Positions 12,324-20,036 of a DNA stretch of 20,036 nucleotides are shown piece after piece; the stretch's first letter is position 1; each line of letters starts with the position of its first letter. The notes under the pieces are model-generated. The model did not search any database and had not been told where the DNA came from. It saw only the letters and a program-made list of their open reading frames with translations. The translations under genes were made by a program, and so were the position numbers. The DNA comes from a virus, in IMG/VR virus record IMGVR_UViG_3300027805_001463, positions 1 to 20,036 of that record. One strand, written 5' to 3'.

Positions 12324-13268
12324 TTAGTCTCCGATTATGTTGTTTCCTATTTTGATTGGGGGTGTAATTATCTTGTTAGAACAAGATGATGAAACATCTT
12401 CACCCTCTAGAGCCATGATAATCTTTTCAGTATCAAAGATTTCTCGCTCATCGTTATATGGAAACTCAAAAGGCTCTCCCCCAATATTGAACTTGGTTAG
12501 ATAGGCCTGTCGGATATCTGGTTTGTTGGTAAAAGGATTGGCCGTGATATTGGTATGCATGTCGTACCCAAACACTGTAGGGCTATTAGCTACCCACAAG
12601 ACAGTGGAAGGTAGGTTGGCGCTAGCACAAGCGTGCTGCATAAAGCTGTCTATTAAAAGCCTTTTTTCAGACAGCATAGCTAAGGCTGTAAGCTCTCTAA
12701 AAGAAGCTGTAGCCTTGGCTGTGTTATCATAGGCAGTCTGATCATCTCTTCTAATGTGGGCAATTAGATATCTGTCCTTATAGTGGTTGATGATATCTAT
12801 AGCAGTGCTAGAGGGCATGTCTCTAGCCCAAGAATACTTAAAGTTTTGATCCCCTCCCCCATTAGTCTGAAGGATCATAAGAGGTCTATCAAGGTTAAAG
12901 TTCTTATGGAAGTGTTCAATTTCCCTTTTTGTAAGGAAAATCTCAGGCATGTCTCCTTCATAAGGCAGGTCATACATCTCACACCAAGTCTTTATAAGGT
13001 GTTGATTCTGATGGAGAAAGCTTGTTTCTACATAAGGATCGTGCACCATTGCCATAACATCCTTGTCTTCTATATAGTCTTGATAGAAGTAGGAAAGTCC
13101 AGCAAATGAGAATGCCTTATCAACATAATAATTGTTGATAAAGAGCTCAGGATATCCAGAAACTACGATGAGGAAATCTTTGGGGTATTTTCTTTTGATA
13201 GCTTTGCAGACAGCACTTGCCATAACGCATTTGCCTGCACCCCCTTGGATAGAGAAGATGATATTCAT
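12324..13268 (-). CDS. GT9-like (heptosyltransferase-fold) glycosyltransferase
   Basis: 314 residues. The N-terminal glycine loop GGAGKCVMASAVCKAIKRKYP (9-29) resembles the GDxL.xxPxLxxLKxxYP opening of GT-B family 9. The C-terminal donor site region, residues about 199-236, has LLIDSFMQHACA then STVLWV and NSPTVFGYD, paralleling the iDSgxxHlAaAlgxPtvxlfG pattern of ADP-heptose transferases. This would be a second heptose-type transferase beside the BAHT domain of the plus-strand fusion, perhaps extending the glycan. It is the first gene after the promoter at 13316-13285, with a leader of roughly 10-13 nt and no Shine-Dalgarno. The resemblance to GT9 is partial, so the donor sugar is uncertain. 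Confidence 0.7.
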   Translation of the reverse strand: MNIIFSIQGGAGKCVMASAVCKAIKRKYPKDFLIVVSGYPELFINNYYVDKAFSFAGLSYFYQDYIEDKDVMAMVHDPYVETSFLHQNQHLIKTWCEMYDLPYEGDMPEIFLTKREIEHFHKNFNLDRPLMILQTNGGGDQNFKYSWARDMPSSTAIDIINHYKDRYLIAHIRRDDQTAYDNTAKATASFRELTALAMLSEKRLLIDSFMQHACASANLPSTVLWVANSPTVFGYDMHTNITANPFTNKPDIRQAYLTKFNIGGEPFEFPYNDEREIFDTEKIIMALEGEDVSSSCSNKIITPPIKIGNNIIGD

Positions 13269-13284
13269 TGATGGTTATTTGGGA

Positions 13285-13316
13285 CAAATCTAGGAAGATT
13301 TTGTGTAACTTCCAAA
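13285..13316 (-). promoter_or_regulatory. Bacteroidota-type promoter of the glycan operon
   Basis: Minus strand: TTTG at 13316-13313, 20-nt spacer, TAGATTTG at 13292-13285. Both elements match the consensus perfectly and the -7 octamer equals that of the lysis promoter. The spacer contains an inverted repeat GGAAG/CTTCC at its two ends, which could be an operator. The next start codon is at 13268, after 16 nt. Confidence 0.8.
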
Positions 13317-13328
13317 TCTTTTTTCAAC

Positions 13329-13357
13329 AAAAAAGCCCTCCGAAGAGGGCCTTTTTT
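13329..13357 (-). terminator. Intrinsic terminator of the giant fibre gene
   Basis: On the minus strand GCCCTC and GAGGGC (13350-13345 and 13340-13335) form a 6-bp GC-rich stem closed by a TTCG tetraloop, followed by a run of six T. A-rich sequence on the other side could lengthen the stem. It begins 1 nt after the fibre stop codon and lies just before the glycan-operon promoter, so it insulates the two transcription units. Confidence 0.93.
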
Positions 13358-13358
13358 A

Positions 13359-16300
13359 TTAGTTCACACATACCGTATTACCTCGTGCTATCAGGGTGGT
13401 TCGGGCTGTTATACCTGCAGCTGATGGGGTGGATGACCCACCTGTTATACACACCGTTCTTCCACAGAAAGGTATGGTACCATTAGTTCCATCCAGACAG
13501 GCTAGTCTAATAAGGATGTCATCTACAGAGCTTTGACACAAGCAGGCAGATGTAATTATTATATTCCCTAAACATGCTCCCACTTGCTTCAAGCCTGTTC
13601 CCAGGGTGATGCAACACAAAGCACCTGTACCGCATACAAGGTTTATGATAGGCTGAGCTGCAGTGACACCATATCCCAAACGCTCAATACTACTCATGTT
13701 TATACAAACCAGACTTGCCATACAACAAAGGTTAAGAGCAAAACACGTAGGAGATGCTATTACAGAAGACAAATTTAAACAGGTTAGAGCCCCTAAACAT
13801 GTTAGAGCTATACCTGTGGTTGCATTTGAGATTCCATACACTTGTAAATTACCAAGACACAGAGTTGTTAGTGAGTTTGCGTTGGTAACGCATATTCCAG
13901 CATTAGTGCTCACCAATGCAGGAAAATTAAGAGTTGTTAATGCTGGAGCAGTGGCAACACATACACCATTCGCAAATTGAAGAACTGGGAAACAAGCAGA
14001 TGTAAGTCCGTTTAAGGTGCAAAGATTTACATTAAGAGCTAATGAATCTGTATTTGGTAAACAAATAGATGTGAGACAGGGTAAGTTACATATAGTTAAA
14101 CCCGAAGCATTATTCAAACAAGGAAGACTTATGCAGTTTAGAAGAGCATTGTTTGCAATACAAACATCAAATCCAACAACGTTCAGCGCAGGAGCACTAA
14201 GACAAGTTAAACATGGATAGTTTTCTACACGAAAAGTACATCCTACAGTAGTCAAACAAGGTAGGCTAATGGCTGGGAGAAGAGCTCCGCAATTTAATGT
14301 AAAATTTTCATTTACATATCTCAAAACTGGAACGCAAAGCTGTGTCATACAGTTTTGACATACTACAGCGAAAGTTGATGCTCCACTACCTCCAGCATTA
14401 CCTCCTGCAACACATTGTAACAATGGAAAGCACACTTGACAGTTTCCAATTGAATTTATAGCAAGGCCAGCGCCTATAAAAACACGTCCTGCATGCACTA
14501 AACATGGCACCACTAAACAAGGTATACATTGAGCTCCTATTTCAAAAACTGGTGTGCGGCATAGTTTAGGAATGCAAAGTTGACATATTGCATTACATCC
14601 TAAAAGAAATTTTCCTGCATCAACTAGTTCTGGAAGACACAAGTTTCTTATACCAGTAGAAGATGCATCTATATTAAAATCACCAAGTATACATGACACA
14701 CATGGGAGACAGAGATTAACAATACAACTCGCAAAAGAGAAACAAAAATTACCTCCAATTGTTCTAAGTTCAGGGAAGCACGTAGTGGTGAGACAGTTTA
14801 ATGGAGTAGCATACGATATGCTTCCGCCAACATATTGTAAACAGGGAACGTTTAAACAAGAGAGGTTTGGTAGATTGATTAAATTTATACCATCATTAAC
14901 ATAGCACAAAGAAGGAAGATTAATACAGGTGTGCACTGTTGCTCCTCCACTAAAACTTAAATTACCAGCAAATCTTAAACAAGGAAGATCTATTGTTGCT
15001 GTACATATATTGTTTGCACAAAAAGTTCCATTAACACATACCAAACAAGGTAGTGATAAACAAGTTATACCGCCATTTGGATTAAGACATGTTCCTCCCA
15101 CATAAGACAAAACAGGGGCACAAACTATATTTAGACAAGAAGTGTTAGTATCAAAAACTCCAAAAACTTTTTGTAACTTTGGTAACGTAATGTCTCTTAA
15201 ACAATTTGAGTTAGTAGTAACTTGGAAGTTACAATATACATTAGTCAAGCAAGGAAGACATATAGATCTCAATCTACACATACTAGTTAAAACGACGCAA
15301 CCACCAACTGTTTCTAACACAGGGAAACATTCTGTGTCCATGATGGCTAAATTGCTCATGATAAGATTGCCTCCTACATAACTTAAACATGGTACGTTGA
15401 TATCTACTAATACTTGGTTACTAGCTGCACAAAAAATTCCCTGTACGCATTGTAAAGCTGGTAAATTAATACAAGCATTCTGGCTACTACCCATAACAGA
15501 CAGGTCAACACATCCGGCAAAGACCAATTTAGGATAACTGACACAATACACATTAGGATTAAATCCTGTATTAAGAACACCTCTTACACAAGTGATACAA
15601 GGAATTGTGAATTGTCTTACATTATTACTTGGGCAGACGGCAAATCCACTATGTGCATACTCCAGGTTCGGAATATTAAGACAACTTACAGATTGCCCTC
15701 CTAAGTTAACACTTCCCATTACACACTGTAAACATGGAAGACTCAAACATCTTGCTATAGTGAGGGCGCCTATAGTCAGGTTTCCACTAACAAAGTTTAA
15801 GTTTGGAAAACAGTGGTTTATTACTCTTGAATTACTAACAGTCAGACCTGCAAAATTTGATATCCTAGTTAAACAAGGAAAACATACATCTGTGGTAGGA
15901 GCGTTCGAGGATATAGATACACTAAAAAGAGAACCTCCTATACACTCCAGTTGTGGAAAACAAATTATAGGAAAACAAGTGCTAGAAATACAAAACCCAT
16001 TTGTGAATCTCAAACAAGGCATGTTGAGTGCCATACCAGAGGTGGTATTGAATACTACCAATCCACTTGTTCTAAGATTGACTAGTGATGGAAAATCCCA
16101 AGCTCCACTAAAGCAACCAGCGTTCGCACCGTTTATACAAAGACCACCTGCTGTAGTTAAACATGGAACATTAAATCTTTTGAAAAGTGTACTACCTACA
16201 GAAACAACACCTACAGTTCCAGTGGTGCACACTAAACAAGGATAGCTTACAGTGTTTGGATTACTACCACAGAGGTTTAGTCCAGCATCTCCAACACATC

Positions 16301-19300
16301 TTAAAGATGGGAAGTTATAACATGAATTACTACAAAAACTGTTAATGACAAGTCCTTGCGTCATCTGCAGGCATGGAAAGTCAACGTATGTTCTAGTACT
16401 TGAGGTTGCACAAATTTGCATACAACCAAATGACTCACAGATGTTTGAACATACACCTGGTAAGGAAAGGCTATTAGTACCAATCACGAATGTAGCAGCT
16501 GTAAGACATGGTAAGTTTAGACATATATTTGGAGAACAAGGGAGTATGGTATTGGCCCTTGTAAGTAGTGGTGCATTTATACAATAAGCACCACAAGCCG
16601 CAAGACAACCTTCAATTACGGTTAGAGCAGGTAAAGATACTATATCAGTAGGAGCAGTTACAGAAGTTTGTACGTCAAGGTTTTCTCCAATATAACTAAC
16701 ACATGGAAAACAAAAAGAGGAACTAGTACCGATCGTAAGCCTAGATCCCACCTCACGTAAAGAGGATAAGCAAATATCTTTTACACCAATAGTACTGAGC
16801 GAAAGACATCCTCTCACATTACAAAGTGCAGGTAATGAAATACATCTTGCAGAAGGAATGAATGCTATAAAGTTGCCATCCACTGTAGTTAAACAGGGTA
16901 GGCTAAGACATGTTGCGGTGAAGGTGCAGAAACAGAAGTTTCTACAAATTGTTGTTAGAACAGGAGCACACAGTTCTTCCAATGTACTGGCAACACTTCC
17001 ACCACTACTAGCTCCAAATGAACCTCCTGCTTCAACTAGACAAGGGAAACATACTGATCTAATTCTACTACAAGATGATGTAAGGATTGGTAATTCAGCG
17101 GAAGCTATAAATGTTGTAAGAGCTGGAAAACACAAAACAGGTTGTAATACAAAATTAAGATTAAGAGCATTTATAGAACTTATTGTTTGTAAACATGGAA
17201 AGCTAATGCAATCAATGGCTGAACAAACATTAATATTTACTCCAGACCCTAGGCCACATTGGGGTATATTTATCTCAGTTAATCTAGGAAAATCAAGACA
17301 TGTAAGAAATGATGTACAAAAAAAGTTAAAACTGCTTGTGATTGCTGTCACACAAGGAGTTGTAAATGTTGATAGAAAAGGTGAGGCAATTTCTAAACAT
17401 CCAAGCGTTGTAACATTTGGTAAACAAATAGTTGAAAGACATTGTAAAGAACACAGAAAAAAAGTACATCCCGTTGTAATTCCAAATCTTGTGAATCTAC
17501 TAAAGTCTATACATTTTGTTCCTGTAATATTCAATGCAAAGTTACCAACTTTTGTTAAGCATGGTATATGAACACAATTAATGCTTCTAATTGGTCCTGA
17601 TCGAGTACAAGCGACACATTGTCTACCTATGGAAAATTGACCCCCTATCTCTTCTAGAACAGGAAAACAGAAACAAGATGAAATAGTAGAAAAGGTATTA
17701 GTATCATACATTGCCATCTCTCCACCAACACAACGTAGACAAGGAAGACAGCTTCCATTAGCAAGGGCTCCATTTCCTTCAAATATAAGTCCTGATTGTA
17801 CGCTTACTAAACAAGGAAGTGATGGAGATTTTGAACTTTTTAAGTAGAGACTTCTTGTTACAGCAGATAGCTTAGGAAAACTAAAACAACAAGGTGATGA
17901 TATTTGACAAGTATAGCTTCCTAACTGTATAGTGTTAGCAATTTCAAGATTGGGAACACATAAATTTGTAATGGGAGATTGACTTAAAATTATTGGAGCA
18001 ACTGCAGCTGTTAAACAGGGTAGGCAAATAGAACACAATAAAGGTGTCTGAAGTCCTGTTACTGAAATAGTGCTTGTAAGATATTGTAGATTGGTAAAAC
18101 ATACCTCTCTTAAATCTGGATAGTAGGTGCAGTCAGCAGTGGTATAATAGTTAATATTGCAAGTGTGAAAACAACTTGATCCTAGTTCAAAACATCCACC
18201 AAACACCTTTGCTGTACAACTAGCAAGAGAACAATTGTTCTGTGCATAACTAGCACCACTTACAGTTAATCCTCCAATAGGACTGGCTGAACCAGATATT
18301 GAATAGGAAAGAGGAGCCACTGCTGCCCCTGGATAGTTAACAAGTTTACCATTTACATCTGAACAAACTGGGTTTCCACAGGTGAGTGTGGCTACAAAGA
18401 CATCATTGCAAGAGCAAAGATTATTAGCATAGAATGTACAAGCATTACATGCATTGATGTTACATCCCACTGCTGTAGAGAAAGGAGCTGTTGCACAGCT
18501 ACCACAACCATTTATAACAGATGAAAAACAACCAGTGGCACAGTTAGATGTACCATTTATAACAGATGAAGAAGACCCAGAAGCTATGTTTTGAGTTCCT
18601 GTTCCAATTAAAGAGTAGGCTCCACAAGCTGTATTACCTTTACCACCACCTATAAATGAACAAGCACTGGTGGCTAAGTTACCAGAACCACCACCTATAC
18701 TAGTATCAAGTAGAGCATCCGCAGCAACTCCACAAACGGCATTAGCAGCACCGCCTAATATAGAGGATCCAGATGCACAGGCAGTGTTATTAGAGCCTAT
18801 TGCAAAAGAGCAATCGCCTAGTGTAATATTACTTACACCACATCTTACAGAAGAGCATGGACCACCACCTAAAATAATAACTGCGCTAGAACCTACATTT
18901 ATACCTGAGGTACCTGCTGTCCCTGAAGAACCTGAAGAACCTGATGACCCAGAAGAACCAGAGGTTCCAGAAGTCCCACTTGTAGCTGATGTTCCAGACG
19001 TACCAGTGGTTCCTGAAGATCCACTAGATCCACTTGTACCAGAAGAACCTGATGTACCCGTAGTACCAGAAGACCCGCTACTACCGCTTGTACCAGAGGT
19101 TCCAGAAGTTCCTCCACTACCATCAGTGCCTGAAGACCCTGATGTTCCAGAAGATCCTGAAGACCCACTAGTTCCACTACTTCCTGCTGTTCCTGAGGTA
19201 CCTGTAGTACCCGAGGTGCCTGTTGTACCACTAGTACCGCTACTTCCTCCTGAGCCATCAGTACCGCTTGTGCCTGATGATCCAGATGATCCACTGGTGC

Positions 19301-20036
19301 CAGAGGTGCCCGTAGTACCAGATGTACCAGACGTTCCTGTGGTACCTGAGGTGCCACTAGTTCCGTCTGTGCCTGATGTACCACTGGTTCCCGTTGTTCC
19401 AGAGGTTCCTGTTGTTCCAGAAGTACCAGAGGTGCCTGTGGTTCCAGAGGTACCCGATGTACCATCTGAGCCACTAGTTCCGCTGGTTCCGCTGGTTCCA
19501 GAAGGAGGGGTGAATGTGGTTTGTGCGTAGGAATAGTTACTTGTTCCTTCTGTATAGAATGTAATGTTTTGGTTTCCAGCTCCTGTATGCTCAGCATAGA
19601 TTTGACAATAAAGCCTATCAGTGGCAAGAACTGCTGTCTGGGGAAGGAAAAGATCTGTGAAAAACTCTTTAATAACATTAGTAGACAGTGACTCAGTGTC
19701 AATGTTGGTGGTTCCTAAAAGTACCACGCTTCCACCTGTGGAGTCACATTTGTAAAGCTCCACATCCACTTTTAAACTAACGTTGGCATCTATTGAGAAG
19801 TGGTTCACCCAAGCCCAAAGTCCTGAAGGTAAACTTGTTACTCCTGGTTGATTTGAGTCAGTGGCAAATGTAGCAATTAGTGTTCTAGTGCTACCAGCAA
19901 CATTTGTTATCACTGTTTGTTCTGGACCACCTGTAGGTGTACCAGACCATTGCTTATATGTAGGAGTGCCTATTGCACTACTAGTATTTAATGATTGGTT
20001 TAGGTAGTATACAAGTCCTCCAGATACACCATTAAC
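13359..20036 (-). CDS. Giant cysteine-rich repeat fibre/adhesin (N-terminus beyond the window)
   Basis: At least 2225 residues. A GTG at 19913 is not the true start, because the frame stays open through 41 more codons to the right edge. Order by position: beta-rich domain (20036-19505), proline-free collagen-like G-x-y stalk (19505-18900), YadA-head-like left-handed beta-roll repeats (about 18890-18400; SFAIGSNNT, SFIGGGKGNTA), linker, about 60 leucine-rich-like repeats (about 18130-13640; consensus near C-x-x-LPCLxxVxG, 22-26 residues), and a C-terminal domain (SSVDDILIRL...SAAGITARTTLIARGNTV). Cysteine occupies fixed repeat positions, including about 25 PCL motifs, and is roughly one residue in eight to ten in dense stretches. 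The stalk has none. No signal peptide is visible, but the N-terminus is missing. The architecture suits a trimeric virion fibre that binds the host. It is a plausible substrate for the BAHT-type enzyme encoded nearby. Confidence 0.85.
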   Translation of the reverse strand, partial: VNGVSGGLVYYLNQSLNTSSAIGTPTYKQWSGTPTGGPEQTVITNVAGSTRTLIATFATDSNQPGVTSLPSGLWAWVNHFSIDANVSLKVDVELYKCDSTGGSVVLLGTTNIDTESLSTNVIKEFFTDLFLPQTAVLATDRLYCQIYAEHTGAGNQNITFYTEGTSNYSYAQTTFTPPSGTSGTSGTSGSDGTSGTSGTTGTSGTSGTTGTSGTTGTSGTSGTDGTSGTSGTTGTSGTSGTTGTSGTSGSSGSSGTSGTDGSGGSSGTSGTTGTSGTTGTSGTAGSSGTSGSSGSSGTSGSSGTDGSGGTSGTSGTSGSSGSSGTTGTSGSSGTSGSSGSSGTTGTSGTSATSGTSGTSGSSGSSGSSGSSGTAGTSGINVGSSAVIILGGGPCSSVRCGVSNITLGDCSFAIGSNNTACASGSSILGGAANAVCGVAADALLDTSIGGGSGNLATSACSFIGGGKGNTACGAYSLIGTGTQNIASGSSSSVINGTSNCATGCFSSVINGCGSCATAPFSTAVGCNINACNACTFYANNLCSCNDVFVATLTCGNPVCSDVNGKLVNYPGAAVAPLSYSISGSASPIGGLTVSGASYAQNNCSLASCTAKVFGGCFELGSSCFHTCNINYYTTADCTYYPDLREVCFTNLQYLTSTISVTGLQTPLLCSICLPCLTAAVAPIILSQSPITNLCVPNLEIANTIQLGSYTCQISSPCCFSFPKLSAVTRSLYLKSSKSPSLPCLVSVQSGLIFEGNGALANGSCLPCLRCVGGEMAMYDTNTFSTISSCFCFPVLEEIGGQFSIGRQCVACTRSGPIRSINCVHIPCLTKVGNFALNITGTKCIDFSRFTRFGITTGCTFFLCSLQCLSTICLPNVTTLGCLEIASPFLSTFTTPCVTAITSSFNFFCTSFLTCLDFPRLTEINIPQCGLGSGVNINVCSAIDCISFPCLQTISSINALNLNFVLQPVLCFPALTTFIASAELPILTSSCSRIRSVCFPCLVEAGGSFGASSGGSVASTLEELCAPVLTTICRNFCFCTFTATCLSLPCLTTVDGNFIAFIPSARCISLPALCNVRGCLSLSTIGVKDICLSSLREVGSRLTIGTSSSFCFPCVSYIGENLDVQTSVTAPTDIVSLPALTVIEGCLAACGAYCINAPLLTRANTILPCSPNICLNLPCLTAATFVIGTNSLSLPGVCSNICESFGCMQICATSSTRTYVDFPCLQMTQGLVINSFCSNSCYNFPSLRCVGDAGLNLCGSNPNTVSYPCLVCTTGTVGVVSVGSTLFKRFNVPCLTTAGGLCINGANAGCFSGAWDFPSLVNLRTSGLVVFNTTSGMALNMPCLRFTNGFCISSTCFPIICFPQLECIGGSLFSVSISSNAPTTDVCFPCLTRISNFAGLTVSNSRVINHCFPNLNFVSGNLTIGALTIARCLSLPCLQCVMGSVNLGGQSVSCLNIPNLEYAHSGFAVCPSNNVRQFTIPCITCVRGVLNTGFNPNVYCVSYPKLVFAGCVDLSVMGSSQNACINLPALQCVQGIFCAASNQVLVDINVPCLSYVGGNLIMSNLAIMDTECFPVLETVGGCVVLTSMCRLRSICLPCLTNVYCNFQVTTNSNCLRDITLPKLQKVFGVFDTNTSCLNIVCAPVLSYVGGTCLNPNGGITCLSLPCLVCVNGTFCANNICTATIDLPCLRFAGNLSFSGGATVHTCINLPSLCYVNDGINLINLPNLSCLNVPCLQYVGGSISYATPLNCLTTTCFPELRTIGGNFCFSFASCIVNLCLPCVSCILGDFNIDASSTGIRNLCLPELVDAGKFLLGCNAICQLCIPKLCRTPVFEIGAQCIPCLVVPCLVHAGRVFIGAGLAINSIGNCQVCFPLLQCVAGGNAGGSGASTFAVVCQNCMTQLCVPVLRYVNENFTLNCGALLPAISLPCLTTVGCTFRVENYPCLTCLSAPALNVVGFDVCIANNALLNCISLPCLNNASGLTICNLPCLTSICLPNTDSLALNVNLCTLNGLTSACFPVLQFANGVCVATAPALTTLNFPALVSTNAGICVTNANSLTTLCLGNLQVYGISNATTGIALTCLGALTCLNLSSVIASPTCFALNLCCMASLVCINMSSIERLGYGVTAAQPIINLVCGTGALCCITLGTGLKQVGACLGNIIITSACLCQSSVDDILIRLACLDGTNGTIPFCGRTVCITGGSSTPSAAGITARTTLIARGNTVCVN
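13640..18130 (-). repeat. Solenoid repeat block of the fibre (about 60 units)
   Basis: Protein-level tandem repeats of 22-26 residues built round a (hydrophobic)-P-x-L-x-x-(V/I) core. The x is often Cys (LPCL, VPCL, FPCL) and otherwise N, V, A, K, E or S. Cys-bearing and Cys-free units often alternate, suggesting a two-unit period. The DNA repeats are diverged, with a loosely recurring AAACAAGGAAG on the plus strand where LPCL is encoded. The pattern resembles receptor-L-domain or BspA-like leucine-rich repeats of Bacteroidota and their phages. Confidence 0.75.
18900..19505 (-). repeat. Collagen-like G-x-y repeat tract
   Basis: About 200 residues in which Gly recurs every third position (GTS, GSS, GTT, GTD, GSG), with Thr/Ser filling nearly all other places. 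No proline and no cysteine. Codons for Gly, Thr and Ser vary between units, so nucleotide identity is much lower than protein identity. Predicted trimeric stalk. The dense hydroxyls could be glycosylation sites. Confidence 0.85.

Noticed and set aside
15592-17571. Several long plus-strand open frames inside the solenoid region
   Set aside because: They mirror the minus-strand repeat codons (recurring KQGK/KHGK strings opposite LPCL). They are shadows of the fibre gene.
13640-18890. Cys enrichment as a sign of an alternative genetic code or diversity-generating retroelement
   Set aside because: The codons are ordinary TGT/TGC, neighbouring genes and the stalk lack the bias, no reverse transcriptase or template repeat is visible, and the Cys positions are periodic, not scattered.
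18900-19505. CRISPR-like or tandem DNA repeat array
   Set aside because: There are no constant repeats with unique spacers. The periodicity is a 9-nt coding pattern of G-x-y triplets.
18670-19530. Plus-strand 286-residue frame rich in V-P-E/D triplets
   Set aside because: It is the antisense reading of the G-x-y stalk. Its regularity is fully explained by the minus-strand repeat, and no promoter or start context supports it.

Overview
The window looks like part of a tailed bacteriophage genome whose host is probably a member of the Bacteroidota. The phage call rests on a complete lysis cassette (GH19 endolysin, holin, spanin-like pair), two collagen-like virion fibre proteins, and tightly packed genes with 1-26 nt overlaps. 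The host call rests on promoters that match the Bacteroidota consensus TTTG-N19-21-TAnnTTTG. Three match both elements with 20-nt spacers and a fourth is near-perfect. Shine-Dalgarno sequences are also generally absent. A short basic peptide (2363-2491) and a small membrane protein (2117-2335) resemble, from memory and unverified, proteins of crAss-like and aquatic Bacteroidota phages.

Layout on the minus strand, in order of transcription (right to left). (1) 20036-13359 is a giant fibre/adhesin gene that enters from beyond the right edge. It encodes a beta-rich domain, a collagen-like G-x-y stalk, a YadA-head-like segment, and about 60 leucine-rich-like solenoid repeats extraordinarily rich in cysteine. 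It ends at a strong intrinsic terminator. (2) A promoter at 13316-13285 starts an eight-gene glycan operon (13268-8150): GT9-like glycosyltransferase, sulfotransferase, FkbM methyltransferase, heptose-1-phosphate adenylyltransferase, cupin, HAD phosphatase, heptose-7-phosphate kinase and ADP-heptose 6-epimerase. (3) A promoter at 4722-4691 drives the lysis operon (4564-2117). (4) A promoter near 2074-2044 drives a second collagen-like protein, a 48-residue copy of its N-terminus, a DxD glycosyltransferase and the start of another gene running off the left edge.

The only plus-strand gene (4747-8172) encodes an 1141-residue fusion: SAM methyltransferase, GT-A-like glycosyltransferase, GT-B/GT4-like glycosyltransferase, and a C-terminal domain that looks like the bacterial autotransporter heptosyltransferase (BAHT, Aah/TibC) family, including its four-cysteine motif. 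Its promoter is physically interlocked with the lysis promoter.

Taken together, the phage appears to carry most of an ADP-L-glycero-D-manno-heptose supply pathway, a BAHT-type protein O-heptosyltransferase, further glycosyltransferases and tailoring enzymes, and a giant repeat adhesin of the general architecture such enzymes modify. The leading hypothesis, an inference, is that the phage heptosylates its own fibre. Modification of the host surface is the main alternative.
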